The notes beneath the pieces are model-generated. The model worked only from the letters and a program-made list of their open reading frames with translations. It was not told where the DNA came from and made no database searches. A stretch of DNA of 43,401 nt from an uncultured Clostridia bacterium (GTDB lineage Bacteria > Bacillota > Clostridia > Oscillospirales > Ruminococcaceae), in NCBI GenBank assembly GCA_947627045.1, contig CANQUM010000015.1:1-43401 (forward strand). Direction: 5' to 3'. Positions within the stretch are counted from its first letter, which is position 1. The number at the start of each line of letters is the position of its first letter. The translations under genes were made by a program, and so were the position numbers. Below, one piece after another: positions 29,121-38,147 of the stretch.

Positions 29121-31778
29121 ATGAAATGGACAGGACTTAATGAGCTTAGAGAATCTTACTTAAAATTTTTTGAAAGCAAAGGACATCTTAGAGTAAAGAG
29201 TTTTCCTCTTGTACCTCAGAATGACAACAGTCTGCTTTTAATCAATGCAGGTATGGCGCCGCTTAAACCTTATTTCACAGGTCAGGACGAACCTCCCTGC
29301 GTGAGAATGACCGACTGTCAGAAGTGCATAAGAACAGGTGATATTGAGAATGTCGGAAAAACGGCTAGGCACGGAACTTTTTTTGAAATGTTGGGTAACT
29401 GGTCGTTTGGCGAGTATTTCAAAGAGGAGGCTATTGAGTGGGCTTGGGAATACTGCACACAGGTTTTGGAGATACCGGTTGAGCGTCTTTATGTATCGGT
29501 TTATGAAGATGACGACGAGGCTTTGGAAATCTGGAATAAGAAGATAGGTCTTCCTCTTGATAAGATTTTCAAGATGGGTAAAGAGGATAATTTCTGGGAG
29601 GCAGGAATTGACGGACCTTGCGGACCATGTTCTGAGATATATTATGACAGGGGTGAGGAGTACGGTTGCGGAAAGCCTGACTGTACAGTGGGCTGTGATT
29701 GCGACAGATATATGGAATTTTGGAATCTGGTGTTTACGCAGTTTGAAAGGCATGAGGACGGAACATATACACCTCTCAAGCAGAAGAATATTGATACGGG
29801 AATGGGACTTGAGCGTCTTGCCGCTATGATGCAGAATGTTGATTCTATATTCGACGTTGACACGATAAAGGCTGTAAGAGATAAGGTTTGCGAAATAGCA
29901 GACTGCGAGTACGGTAAAGACAGTAAAAAGGATATTTCAATTCGTGTTATTACCGACCATATACGCTCTGTTGTGTTTATGGCGTCAGACGGCGTACTAC
30001 CTTCTAACGAGGGAAGAGGATATGTAATGCGGCGGCTGTTAAGACGTGCCGTTCGTCACGGAAAGTTGCTTGGCATTAACGGAAGATTTATCAAGGATAT
30101 AATCAAAACGGTTGTAGATTCTTCTAAGTGTGAGTATGAGGAGCTGGAGGAGAAATACGATTATATTACAAAACTGCTTGAGAACGAGGAAAAGAATTTC
30201 AACGAAACCATAGACAGGGGAATGTCTATATTAGACGAGTATATAAAGGATATGACTCAAAACGGCAATACCGAGCTTGACGGTAAATCCTGCTTTACTC
30301 TTTCCGATACTTACGGATTTCCGATTGATCTGACAAAGGAAATTTTAGAGGAAAAGGGTTTCACTTGTGATGAGAGCGGTTTTGCAGAGTGCATGAACGA
30401 GCAGAAGGAAAGAGCAAGAAAGGCTAGAGGCGGCACTAAATATATGGGTGCTGAGGATACTATTTTCCAGACAATTGATAAAACCTATCATACTGAATTT
30501 GTCGGCTATGAATTAAACGAGTTTACCTCAGTAATAGATTATCTGGCAACTGATGACGAGCTTATAGAAAATGCCGGCTGCGGCGATGAGGCTTATGTTA
30601 TATGTGCTAAAACTCCTTTTTATGCCGAGAGCGGCGGTCAGGCAGGCGATATAGGAACTATCACAACCAAAACAGGCAAGGCAGAAGTCCTTGATACGCA
30701 AAAGGTTGTGGGAGGTAAGTTTGCCCATAAGATAAAAGTAGTTGAGGGGGCGCTGTCAACAGGTCAGGAAGCTGAGTTCAAGATCGATGCTTCAAACAGA
30801 ATGTCTGTGATGAGAAACCACTCATGTGCACATTTGCTTCAGGCGGCGCTAAGACAGGTTCTTGGAGATCATGTTCATCAGTCAGGACAGCTTGTTGACG
30901 CTGACAGAGTCAGATTTGATTTCTCACATTTTGAAGCAATGACCTTTGATGAGCTTAATGAGGTCGAGCGTCTTGTAAATGAAAAGATTTTTGAGGCTAT
31001 TGATATAAAGACAGAGGAAATGCCAATAGAAGAAGCTAAAAAGCTAGGCGCTATGGCATTGTTCGGTGAGAAGTACGGCGATGTTGTAAGGGTAGTGAGT
31101 ATGGGTGATTTTTCAGTTGAGTTCTGCGGAGGAACACACCTGTCTAACACATCGCAAATAGGAATGTTTAAGATACTTTCAGAAAATTCGGTTGCGGCAG
31201 GAGTAAGGAGAATAGAAGGTGTAACAGGTAAAGGTCTGTATAAACATATAAGTAATATGAATACTCTCTTAACCGAGGCAGCGGCGGCTTTGAAAATAAA
31301 AACTCCGTCCGAACTTGTTGAGAGGTCGCAATCTTTGAACAATAAGGTCAAGGATTACGAAAAGGAAATATCAAGACTAAAATCAAGAATAATTGAATCT
31401 GAAATGGAAAAAATGCTTGAGAACTGGAAATCGGTTTGCGGAGTTAAGCTCATGGCGACGATGTTTACTAACGCAACTGCTGATACACTAAGAGGTTTTG
31501 GTGATAGGGTAAAGTCATTTGATGAACCAATAATAGCGGTATTTGCAGGAACGGGAAGCGAAAAAGGACAGTTTTTGGCGGTATGCTCTAAGAAGGCATT
31601 GGAGATGGGTGCTCATGCAGGAAAGCTCATTCAAAAGGTTGCGGCAATAACAGGCGGTAAGGGCGGAGGACGTCCTGATATGGCTATGGCAGGAATAGGC
31701 GATAAATTCAAAATTGACGAAGCATTGTCAAAGGTAAGCGACTTTGTTACAGAAATGCTAGGAGGAAAGGAAGATTAA
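29121..31778 (+). CDS. alaS: Alanyl-tRNA synthetase
   Basis: The 885-residue enzyme charges tRNA-Ala with alanine. The catalytic class II domain contains FFESKGHLRV, INAGMAPLKPYFTG and RHGTFFEMLGNWSFGEYFKE (residues 1-240). Then come the tRNA recognition helices, including RGYVMRRLLRRAVRHG near 296. The editing domain has RNHSCAHLLQAALRQVLG near 569 (an HxxxH zinc ligand) and FCGGTHLSNTSQIG near 671 (C and H ligands). A C-terminal DHHA1-like domain ends GGKGGGRPDMAMAG near 850. The length is normal. A Cys-rich insertion EYGCGKPDCTVGCDCDR near residue 180 is seen. The T-box upstream explains regulation. The HIT gene starts two bases after its stop. Confidence 0.97.
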   Translation: MKWTGLNELRESYLKFFESKGHLRVKSFPLVPQNDNSLLLINAGMAPLKPYFTGQDEPPCVRMTDCQKCIRTGDIENVGKTARHGTFFEMLGNWSFGEYFKEEAIEWAWEYCTQVLEIPVERLYVSVYEDDDEALEIWNKKIGLPLDKIFKMGKEDNFWEAGIDGPCGPCSEIYYDRGEEYGCGKPDCTVGCDCDRYMEFWNLVFTQFERHEDGTYTPLKQKNIDTGMGLERLAAMMQNVDSIFDVDTIKAVRDKVCEIADCEYGKDSKKDISIRVITDHIRSVVFMASDGVLPSNEGRGYVMRRLLRRAVRHGKLLGINGRFIKDIIKTVVDSSKCEYEELEEKYDYITKLLENEEKNFNETIDRGMSILDEYIKDMTQNGNTELDGKSCFTLSDTYGFPIDLTKEILEEKGFTCDESGFAECMNEQKERARKARGGTKYMGAEDTIFQTIDKTYHTEFVGYELNEFTSVIDYLATDDELIENAGCGDEAYVICAKTPFYAESGGQAGDIGTITTKTGKAEVLDTQKVVGGKFAHKIKVVEGALSTGQEAEFKIDASNRMSVMRNHSCAHLLQAALRQVLGDHVHQSGQLVDADRVRFDFSHFEAMTFDELNEVERLVNEKIFEAIDIKTEEMPIEEAKKLGAMALFGEKYGDVVRVVSMGDFSVEFCGGTHLSNTSQIGMFKILSENSVAAGVRRIEGVTGKGLYKHISNMNTLLTEAAAALKIKTPSELVERSQSLNNKVKDYEKEISRLKSRIIESEMEKMLENWKSVCGVKLMATMFTNATADTLRGFGDRVKSFDEPIIAVFAGTGSEKGQFLAVCSKKALEMGAHAGKLIQKVAAITGGKGGGRPDMAMAGIGDKFKIDEALSKVSDFVTEMLGGKED

Positions 31779-31779
31779 T

Positions 31780-32121
31780 ATGAACGATTGTTTATTTTGC
31801 AAAATAATCAGCGGAGAAGTTCCAAGCACAAAGATATACGAAGATGATTTAGTTTACGCATTCAAGGATATTGAGCCAATGGCTCCAATTCATTATCTTG
31901 TGATACCAAAGGAGCATATAGAAAGTGCGGCAAAAATAACTTCTGAGAACTCGGCGGTTATTGCTCATATTTATGAGGTCATTGCAAAAATTGCAGAAGA
32001 TGAGGGTCTTGACGACGGTTTCAGAGTTGTAAATAACTGCGGTGAAACAGCGGGTCAAACGGTGTTTCACATACATTTTCATCTTCTTGCAGGAAGAAAG
32101 CTGGAGTGGCCTGCAGGTTAA
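31780..32121 (+). CDS. HIT family nucleotide hydrolase
   Basis: The 113-residue protein starts CLFCKIISGEVPSTKIYEDD, the hallmark N-terminus of HIT/HinT proteins. It has the histidine triad HIHFHLLAGRKLEW near residue 96. HinT proteins hydrolyse aminoacyl- or lysyl-AMP and similar phosphoramidates. Pairing with alaS, two bases downstream, suits such a role. The Cys-x-x-Cys pair and the upstream His could bind zinc. Length and motifs are complete. Confidence 0.93.
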   Translation: MNDCLFCKIISGEVPSTKIYEDDLVYAFKDIEPMAPIHYLVIPKEHIESAAKITSENSAVIAHIYEVIAKIAEDEGLDDGFRVVNNCGETAGQTVFHIHFHLLAGRKLEWPAG

Positions 32122-32183
32122 AAACTTAAAGTTTGTCATTGAGAGTGATAAATGTAAGTATTCCAAAAAAGGAATAGTGTTAA

Positions 32184-32213
32184 GCGTGAAAAAATTTTTC
32201 ACGCACGTTTTTG
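32184..32213 (+). terminator. Perfect hairpin after the HIT gene
   Basis: GCGTGAAAAA and TTTTTCACGC form a ten-base inverted repeat, and GTTTTT follows closely. It probably terminates alaS-HIT. A second small dyad GAGCCGG-AA-CCGGCTC lies further on (about 32250-32266), before comEC. Confidence 0.55.
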
Positions 32214-32312
32214 AGCCTTAGCCGCAAAAGTATGGGGCAATTCCGGAAGAGCCGGAACCGGCTCAAATTACGAGGAAAGGTGGTCTTTGCTAAGCAAAGG
32301 CAGGTGATTTAT

Positions 32313-34364
32313 ATGAAGCGAAAAATGGCGTGGATAGGTTTTTCTTATCTTTTCGGTCTGTTTCTCGCTTCATTTTTTAATGTTAGACAAAATGTTATAA
32401 TAGCAGTTTCGGCTTTTTTGATAGAAGTACTATTATTTCTTGCTGTAAAGAATAAGAGACCTTTGATACTGATTGTTTCGATTCCTGTATTACTTGCGGT
32501 ATGCTCAAATATTACATATACAGAGCTTGTCTATAATAAAATAATCTCATATAATGACAAAAGCGTTGGCTTTTCTGGCAAAATAGTTGATATAAACGAG
32601 CAACCGTCTGATAAGGTTCTTTTGACGCTAAAGGGAAAGATAGACGGAAAAACAGGCGCTGAAATCGTTGTGTTTACCGATATGGCTGATATGGATTACG
32701 ATGATAAAATTTCGTTTACAGGAACAATGCAGAAAATTGAGAATTCTGTCAGCTTTTCATCAGAGGATTATTATAAGCCAAAGGGAATTTATCTTAACTG
32801 CTTTGATGCAAAAAATGTTAGGGTAACGGATGTTCCGTTCTCTCTCAAGCGGTATATAATGAATTACAGAGATTTTCTGTTTGATAAAATAAACAGCATA
32901 CTTCCCGGTGAGGAGGGTGCTTTTATCGGTGCTATGCTCTGCGGTGATAAGTCGGAGATGTCGCAGTCAGTTAAGTTGTCGCTTTACAGAACAGGAATAG
33001 GACATATATTTGCCGTTTCGGGAACGCATCTTGTAATTATAACTGCTATTATTTTGTTTTTGCTGAATGCTTTAAAGCTGCGCAGAAATATAAGATTTAT
33101 TATTCTTGAAGCCTTTATTGCAGTGTTTGTAGTGTTTTCAGGAGCGTCAAGCTCGGTTATAAGAGCAGGAATAATGCTTACTGTAGTGTTTGCGTCAGAC
33201 TTGTTTAACAGAAAATCTGATACTCTGAACACTCTTGGATTTTGTGCAGTGCTTTTGACGGCGTTTGATCCCTTTTTAATAAAAAACTTATCATTCGTTC
33301 TTTCTATGAGCGGAGCGTTTTCAATAGGAGTTGCCGCACCTCTAGTTATCAAAGAGTGCAGTTTCAAGGGCAGGTTTAAATCTCTAAAAGAAAACATAGT
33401 TTCACTTTTGACTTTGTCGCTTTGTATGCTGCCTCTAAGTATATTCTGCTTTAATGAGGTGTCATTGATTTCACCGCTTGCAAATTTGCTCTTAATACCA
33501 ATATGCTCTATAGCACTGGCACTTGCAGTTGTTGTTGCCTTTTTTGGCGGAATATCCTTTGTTGCGAATACTTTGCTGATTACCGCAGGTTTAGGTATAA
33601 AAGTAGTTTTATATTTAGCTGATCTGTTTAATAAAATTCCATTCAGCTACATTTCAACGGGAAATATCTATTTAAAGTGCTTTGTTGTTCTGGCTGTGAT
33701 CATATCAGCGGCTGCTTTGATAAGATATAGAAACAGCATTAAAACCTCATTTTTGCCGGTTATAATGAGTGCTGTTTTGGTAGTTGCCGGAACAACTGCG
33801 TCAGTTGTTATGGACAGAGGCACACTTCATCTTTTTCTCTTATCTGACAATGTTTCTAAAGCTTTGCTATTGTATAAGGGAGAGCAAGCTGTTATAATAG
33901 ATTTGTATGGCAGAGGAAAGATGTCGTCTGTTTGTGAAAATTATATAGAGAAGTTCGGTATCAAATCGGTAAAGGCATTGTTTATCAACAATGATAATGC
34001 AAATAATGTAAATTCAAATTACAGAGAAGCAATATACGTTGAAATTGATAATTCATTTAGGACAAGCGAGGGCTTGTCGGATGACGAGATAACCTATGTA
34101 TCACAGAATACTGTTTTGAAAACTAACGGATTTGAAATTAAGGTTTTAAAAGACGGCGGATATTTGATTTCATACGGCGGAACAACTGTTGAATGTGCAA
34201 AGACATTGAAAAATTCGCTGTTTGACACAAACGTGAAAATATTATATGATGATAAAAGACTGCTTTATGAAAATACAGATATTTCTTTGACAAACGATAA
34301 CGGAGACGCATTTCATATAGCAATAAAGAATGGTTCAGATTTTTCAGTCAGGAGGTTGAAATAA
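32313..34364 (+). CDS. comEC: ComEC/Rec2 family competence membrane protein, degenerate C-terminus
   Basis: ATG 32313 after CAGGTG is chosen. The frame stays open upstream to about 32211, but that part overlaps intergenic hairpins. The 683-residue protein has N-terminal spans (about 1-60) and an OB-like DUF4131 region (about 80-160). The Competence domain (about 190-460) contains GEEGAFIGAMLCGDKSEMS and FAVSGTHLVIITAIILFLL. ComEC forms the channel for single-stranded DNA uptake. The C-terminal part (about 530-680) follows the metallo-beta-lactamase layout, but LFINNDNANNVNS stands where the HxHxDH motif belongs. The nuclease-like domain is therefore probably inactive. No other com gene is in the window. 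The stop overlaps the start of holA. Confidence 0.88.
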   Translation: MKRKMAWIGFSYLFGLFLASFFNVRQNVIIAVSAFLIEVLLFLAVKNKRPLILIVSIPVLLAVCSNITYTELVYNKIISYNDKSVGFSGKIVDINEQPSDKVLLTLKGKIDGKTGAEIVVFTDMADMDYDDKISFTGTMQKIENSVSFSSEDYYKPKGIYLNCFDAKNVRVTDVPFSLKRYIMNYRDFLFDKINSILPGEEGAFIGAMLCGDKSEMSQSVKLSLYRTGIGHIFAVSGTHLVIITAIILFLLNALKLRRNIRFIILEAFIAVFVVFSGASSSVIRAGIMLTVVFASDLFNRKSDTLNTLGFCAVLLTAFDPFLIKNLSFVLSMSGAFSIGVAAPLVIKECSFKGRFKSLKENIVSLLTLSLCMLPLSIFCFNEVSLISPLANLLLIPICSIALALAVVVAFFGGISFVANTLLITAGLGIKVVLYLADLFNKIPFSYISTGNIYLKCFVVLAVIISAAALIRYRNSIKTSFLPVIMSAVLVVAGTTASVVMDRGTLHLFLLSDNVSKALLLYKGEQAVIIDLYGRGKMSSVCENYIEKFGIKSVKALFINNDNANNVNSNYREAIYVEIDNSFRTSEGLSDDEITYVSQNTVLKTNGFEIKVLKDGGYLISYGGTTVECAKTLKNSLFDTNVKILYDDKRLLYENTDISLTNDNGDAFHIAIKNGSDFSVRRLK

Positions 34365-35407
34365 TGCCGCAGTTAAGCGATATTGAAGTTGCCAGACGTA
34401 TCCGCACAGGCACTATTGATAATCTCTATTTTTTCTACGGACATGATATTGCATCAATAGAGGCGTATACAAAAAGACTTATTACTAAAGTCGTACCTAA
34501 TGAGGTCCAGGATATGAATTTACATATCTTTGAGGGTAAAAGCCTTGATTTAGGTGAACTGAGCGATGTCTGCGAGGGACTTCCTATGTTTTCGGAAAGA
34601 ACCTGCATAACTATAAATGATTTGGATATAGAAGGCTTAAAAAAAGACGATATGACCTATTTAAAGGATATTTTGTCTGACCTTCCGGATACTACGGTAG
34701 TTATAATTTACTCTACGGGAATAAACGTATATAAGTCTAAAACAAGGCTTCTTGATAAGACCGGAAGATTTGCCGCATTTTGTGCAAAAAACGGCGTTGC
34801 CTGCGAGTTTAAATTCAAGTCTCAGAGCGATCTGGCTAAAATTATAATGGTCAAGGTCGAAAAGCAGGGCTCGTCGATTTCAAAGTCAAGCGCTGTATAT
34901 CTTGCACAGAAAACTCTTTGCGATATGCTTATAATCAATAATGAGGTAGCAAAGCTGTGTGCTTATGCAAACGGACGTGAAATTACAAATGATGATATAG
35001 ATTTGCTTTGCTCAACACAGGTTGAAACAGATTCTTTCAGACTTGCTGACGCTATTGCAAAAGGTGATGCTAAGAGGAGTTTCAGCATTCTTGACAGACT
35101 TTATGCAGATCAGCTTGATACAGTTACAATAGTCGGGGGTATATCTTCATCATTTGTTGATTTATACAGAGCAAGGCTTGCAAGGGATTCAAAGAGAACT
35201 TATAAAAATGCCGCAGATGATTTTTCATATCCTAAAAATCTGGAATTTAAAATTCAGAATGCTTATAGGGATTGCTCTGGATATAAAGCCGACAGACTTA
35301 GAAAATGTATACAGTATTTAAGCGAAGCAGATTTAGATTTAAAGTCATCAAAGACAGATTCAAGAATTATTCTTGAAAAGACAATTACCAAAATGCTTAT
35401 GAGATGA
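34364..35407 (+). CDS. holA: DNA polymerase III delta subunit
   Basis: The 347-residue product loads the sliding clamp as part of the clamp-loader complex. It opens with NLYFFYGHDIASIEAYTKRL, the P-loop-like start of HolA in which the ATP site is degenerate. The middle LSDVCEGLPMFSERTCITIN and the C-terminal helical part with ADAIAKGDAKRSFSILDRL and VGGISSSFVDLYRA are typical. The order comEC-holA is common in Firmicutes and supports the call. Its ATG overlaps the comEC stop. The Toprim gene follows after four bases. Confidence 0.92.
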   Translation: MPQLSDIEVARRIRTGTIDNLYFFYGHDIASIEAYTKRLITKVVPNEVQDMNLHIFEGKSLDLGELSDVCEGLPMFSERTCITINDLDIEGLKKDDMTYLKDILSDLPDTTVVIIYSTGINVYKSKTRLLDKTGRFAAFCAKNGVACEFKFKSQSDLAKIIMVKVEKQGSSISKSSAVYLAQKTLCDMLIINNEVAKLCAYANGREITNDDIDLLCSTQVETDSFRLADAIAKGDAKRSFSILDRLYADQLDTVTIVGGISSSFVDLYRARLARDSKRTYKNAADDFSYPKNLEFKIQNAYRDCSGYKADRLRKCIQYLSEADLDLKSSKTDSRIILEKTITKMLMR

Positions 35408-35411
35408 TAAA

Positions 35412-35999
35412 ATGATACATATTGACAAAGCAATAATTGTAGAGGGAAAATACGATAAGATAAAGCTGTCCTCGATATTTGACGCACCGATTATAGTTAC
35501 CGACGGATTCGGTATTTATAAAAACAATGAGATCTCAGCTCTTATAAGGTTCTACGCTGAAAACGGAGGTATTATTATTCTTACCGATTCTGATTCGGCG
35601 GGGTTCAGGATAAGAAACCACATAAAGGGTCTTGTTTCAAATGATAAGATAACAAATGTTTATATACCCGAGATTTTTGGCAAAGAAAAGCGCAAGGACA
35701 AGCCTTCAAAGGAGGGTACAATAGGCGTTGAGGGAATTGATAAAGATATAATTATTGAGGCATTTAAGAAAGCGGGAGTTCTGGCAAACGGTGAATCAGC
35801 GTTTGAACAGAAAGATGACTGTATAACTAATCTTGATCTTTTTGATTTAGGCTTTATAGGAATGAAGAACAGTAAAATAAAAAGGCAGGAGCTTTTAGAG
35901 TCTATGGACTTGCCGAGCCATATTTCAACTTCCTCCTTGCTTGAATTACTCAATAAGGTTATGACTAGAAATGAGTTCTTAAATAAGTTTTCTAAATAA
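35412..35999 (+). CDS. rnmV: Toprim protein of the RNase M5 family
   Basis: The 195-residue protein starts with the Toprim acidic motif AIIVEGKYDKIKLSSIFDA (Glu near residue 11). It has GGIIILTDSDSAGFRIRNHI near residue 53 as the D-x-D-x-A-G motif. RNase M5 matures 5S rRNA, and its members have this length and domain order. The C-terminal half (LFDLGFIGMKNSKIKRQELL) fits the family's second domain. Its usual neighbours (ksgA or tatD) are not here, so annotation rests on sequence alone. It is coupled to holA by a four-base gap. Confidence 0.8.
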   Translation: MIHIDKAIIVEGKYDKIKLSSIFDAPIIVTDGFGIYKNNEISALIRFYAENGGIIILTDSDSAGFRIRNHIKGLVSNDKITNVYIPEIFGKEKRKDKPSKEGTIGVEGIDKDIIIEAFKKAGVLANGESAFEQKDDCITNLDLFDLGFIGMKNSKIKRQELLESMDLPSHISTSSLLELLNKVMTRNEFLNKFSK

Positions 36000-36035
36000 A
36001 TTTTGGGATAGCGTGGATTTTCACGCAAGAAAGGT

Positions 36036-37136
36036 ATGATGATTAGAATGAAGGATGTAAAAACCGAATATTCTCATTTAATTGACTTAAATGATTATTC
36101 TGTTGAATGGTGGGAGCAGGTAGTAAATCTGGGAAAAGAGATATATGAAAGCCCTGAAAGCTATGCTCACAAGCTGGACGGTAAAATAATGGCTACGTTG
36201 TTTTATGAGCCTTCAACAAGAACTCAAATGTCGTTTCAGACTGCTATGCTGAGGTTGGGCGGAACACTGATAGGTTTTGACAATCCCTCTACATCATCAG
36301 TTGCAAAGGGAGAAAATCTCAAGGATACCACTAAAGTAGTCAGCAGTTATGCAGATGTTTTAGTTATCAGGCATCCGCTCGCAGGAGCCGCAAAGGCGGC
36401 TGCTCTTACATCTGACTGCCCTATAATCAATGCAGGCGACGGAGGGCACCTTCATCCAACGCAGACACTTACCGATATGCTCACATTAAAGCTCGAAAAG
36501 GGAAGGCTTGATAATCTGACCATTGGTCTTTGCGGCGATTTAAAATTCGGCAGGACGGTACATTCGCTTGTTAAGGCGATGTCCTGCTTTAAGGGAAATA
36601 AATTTGTGTTTTTTTCAACTCCTGAGCTTAAGATCCCGCCATACATAAGAGATATTTTAGACGCAGGTGGGATTGAATATGAAGAAACCGACGCTCTGGA
36701 AAAGGGAATAGACAAACTGGATGTTTTGTATATGACGAGAATTCAAAGAGAAAGATTTTCCTCGGAGGAGGAGTATTTGGCTCAAAGAGATGTATATGTT
36801 TTAGACAGACACAAGCTGATGCTTTCAAAATCTGATTTAGCAGTTTTGCATCCGCTGCCCAGAGTCGATGAGATAACTGTTGATGTTGACAGAGACAGCA
36901 GAGCTTGCTATTTCAGGCAGGCAAAGTACGGAGTTTATGTGCGAATGGCGCTTATTCTCACGCTGCTTGATAAAGATTGCTGCAAACCTAAGCTTATTGA
37001 GGGTAAAGAATACAATAATCTGCAATGCTCTAATGAAAAGTGTATAACCAATTGCGAGCAATACCTTCCTAAATCATTTAAGGGATTTGGAGATAATCTT
37101 GAATGTGAATTCTGCAACGAACGTACTCTTCTGTAA
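36036..37136 (+). CDS. pyrB: Aspartate carbamoyltransferase with fused PyrI-type zinc domain
   Basis: The 366-residue protein is longer than the usual 305-310 of PyrB. The catalytic part has [15 protein letters not shown] near residue 55, [14 protein letters not shown] near 110, [12 protein letters not shown] near 138, TRIQRERF near 234 and [10 protein letters not shown] near 272. It condenses carbamoyl phosphate with aspartate in pyrimidine synthesis. The extra tail has C331, C336, C357 and C360 (C-x4-C-x20-C-x2-C), matching the zinc domain of the regulatory subunit PyrI. The allosteric nucleotide-binding domain of PyrI is absent. Start choice is uncertain among ATGs at 36036, 36039 and 36048 because AAAGG is very close. 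No other pyr gene adjoins. Confidence 0.93.
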   Translation: MMIRMKDVKTEYSHLIDLNDYSVEWWEQVVNLGKEIYESPESYAHKLDGKIMATLFYEPSTRTQMSFQTAMLRLGGTLIGFDNPSTSSVAKGENLKDTTKVVSSYADVLVIRHPLAGAAKAAALTSDCPIINAGDGGHLHPTQTLTDMLTLKLEKGRLDNLTIGLCGDLKFGRTVHSLVKAMSCFKGNKFVFFSTPELKIPPYIRDILDAGGIEYEETDALEKGIDKLDVLYMTRIQRERFSSEEEYLAQRDVYVLDRHKLMLSKSDLAVLHPLPRVDEITVDVDRDSRACYFRQAKYGVYVRMALILTLLDKDCCKPKLIEGKEYNNLQCSNEKCITNCEQYLPKSFKGFGDNLECEFCNERTLL

Positions 37137-37233
37137 ATTTACACATTTGCCATAGAAACAGATAAGGCACGAATATTATAAAAATATAAGGAACAAAACA
37201 AAGCATCATATTTAGAATGTGTAGGTATAGGGA

Positions 37234-38025
37234 ATGGAGAAACAGAATAGGCATACGTTCATTTACTGGGACAGGGTAATTATTGCCCTGTGCATTTTTG
37301 TTCTGATTATTATTTTTATAGTTATGGGAATAAAGGCGATTATAGGTGCTTTTACCGATGATAAGAAAAATGATGCGGTTCAGGCTGCAAATACTGATAC
37401 TGCTATAATAGGAGAAGGTCAAAAGCTTCTTGTCTGTATTGATGCAGGTCATGGCGGCGAAGGCGACTGCGGAGCACTGTCGAATGATGAGTCAAGATTT
37501 GAGAGCGACGATGATTTGAATATGGCTCATGCTGTTGAAAAACACCTTAAAGAGCTGGGTGCAGATGTTCTTATGACCAGAACTGAGGACAAATACGTTG
37601 ATCTCTATCAAAGACCTGAAATGGCAAACGATGCTGACGCAGATATTTTTGTGTCGTTACACAGAAACAGTGCTGAAACAGGTCAGGGGGTTGAGGTCTG
37701 GGTAAATTATGACGCTCCGGATGACGATACACTGCTTGCTAAGAACATTTTAAAAGGTCTTGACAAGGTGGGGATAAGCCAAAATAGGGGAGTGCAGTAC
37801 GGCTATCAGGGTTATGACCCTGCTGCAAAGGTCAATTATGTAGTCAACGAAAAATCAAATATGCCGAGCTGTCTGGTGGAGCTGGGTTTTATTACAGATG
37901 ATGAGGATAACATACTCTTTGACAAAAACCTTGATGCTTATGCAAAATCAATAGCTGAGTCTGTAGTCAAATCAGCTGAAGAACTTAATATTATCAAAAT
38001 AAGCAATAAGGCTGTTCAAAACTAA
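37234..38025 (+). CDS. N-acetylmuramoyl-L-alanine amidase (Amidase_3)
   Basis: The 263-residue product has an N-terminal membrane anchor (about 13-36). An Amidase_3 catalytic domain follows (about 65-255). It contains LVCIDAGHGGEGDCG (zinc His) near residue 66, then Glu in DDDLNMAHAVEKHL near 90. VLMTRTEDKYVDLYQRPEM is near 111, IFVSLHRNSAETGQGVEVWV (second His) near 137, and CLVELGFITDDEDN (catalytic Glu) near 211. The enzyme cuts the bond between MurNAc and the stem peptide. With a single anchor it should act at the outer membrane face. No extra cell-wall binding repeats are present. It is followed by a terminator. Confidence 0.93.
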   Translation: MEKQNRHTFIYWDRVIIALCIFVLIIIFIVMGIKAIIGAFTDDKKNDAVQAANTDTAIIGEGQKLLVCIDAGHGGEGDCGALSNDESRFESDDDLNMAHAVEKHLKELGADVLMTRTEDKYVDLYQRPEMANDADADIFVSLHRNSAETGQGVEVWVNYDAPDDDTLLAKNILKGLDKVGISQNRGVQYGYQGYDPAAKVNYVVNEKSNMPSCLVELGFITDDEDNILFDKNLDAYAKSIAESVVKSAEELNIIKISNKAVQN

Positions 38026-38098
38026 CCGAATGTAACGGTGCTCAGCCGTCAGAGGCAAGAAGTAGATACTAAATCAAGAAAAAAATTGTAGATGAACT

Positions 38099-38131
38099 AA
38101 AAAATCCTGAGATATTTTTCTCAGGATTTTA
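38099..38131. terminator. Bidirectional terminator between the amidase and stomatin genes
   Basis: AAAATCCTGAG and CTCAGGATTTT form an 11-base stem with an eight-base loop, A-rich before and T-rich after. It serves the convergent amidase (plus) and SPFH gene (minus). Confidence 0.85.
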
Positions 38132-38147
38132 TATATATTATTCAGCT

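Noticed and set aside
32211-32312. N-terminal extension of comEC
   Set aside because: The sequence overlaps intergenic hairpins, has no start signal and reads as basic filler; ATG 32313 has a binding site and starts the first span.
36011-36026. Short GCGTG/CACGC hairpin before pyrB as a PyrR or attenuator element
   Set aside because: The stem is only five bases, there is no T tract or PyrR-binding consensus, and it resembles the unrelated hairpin near 32184.
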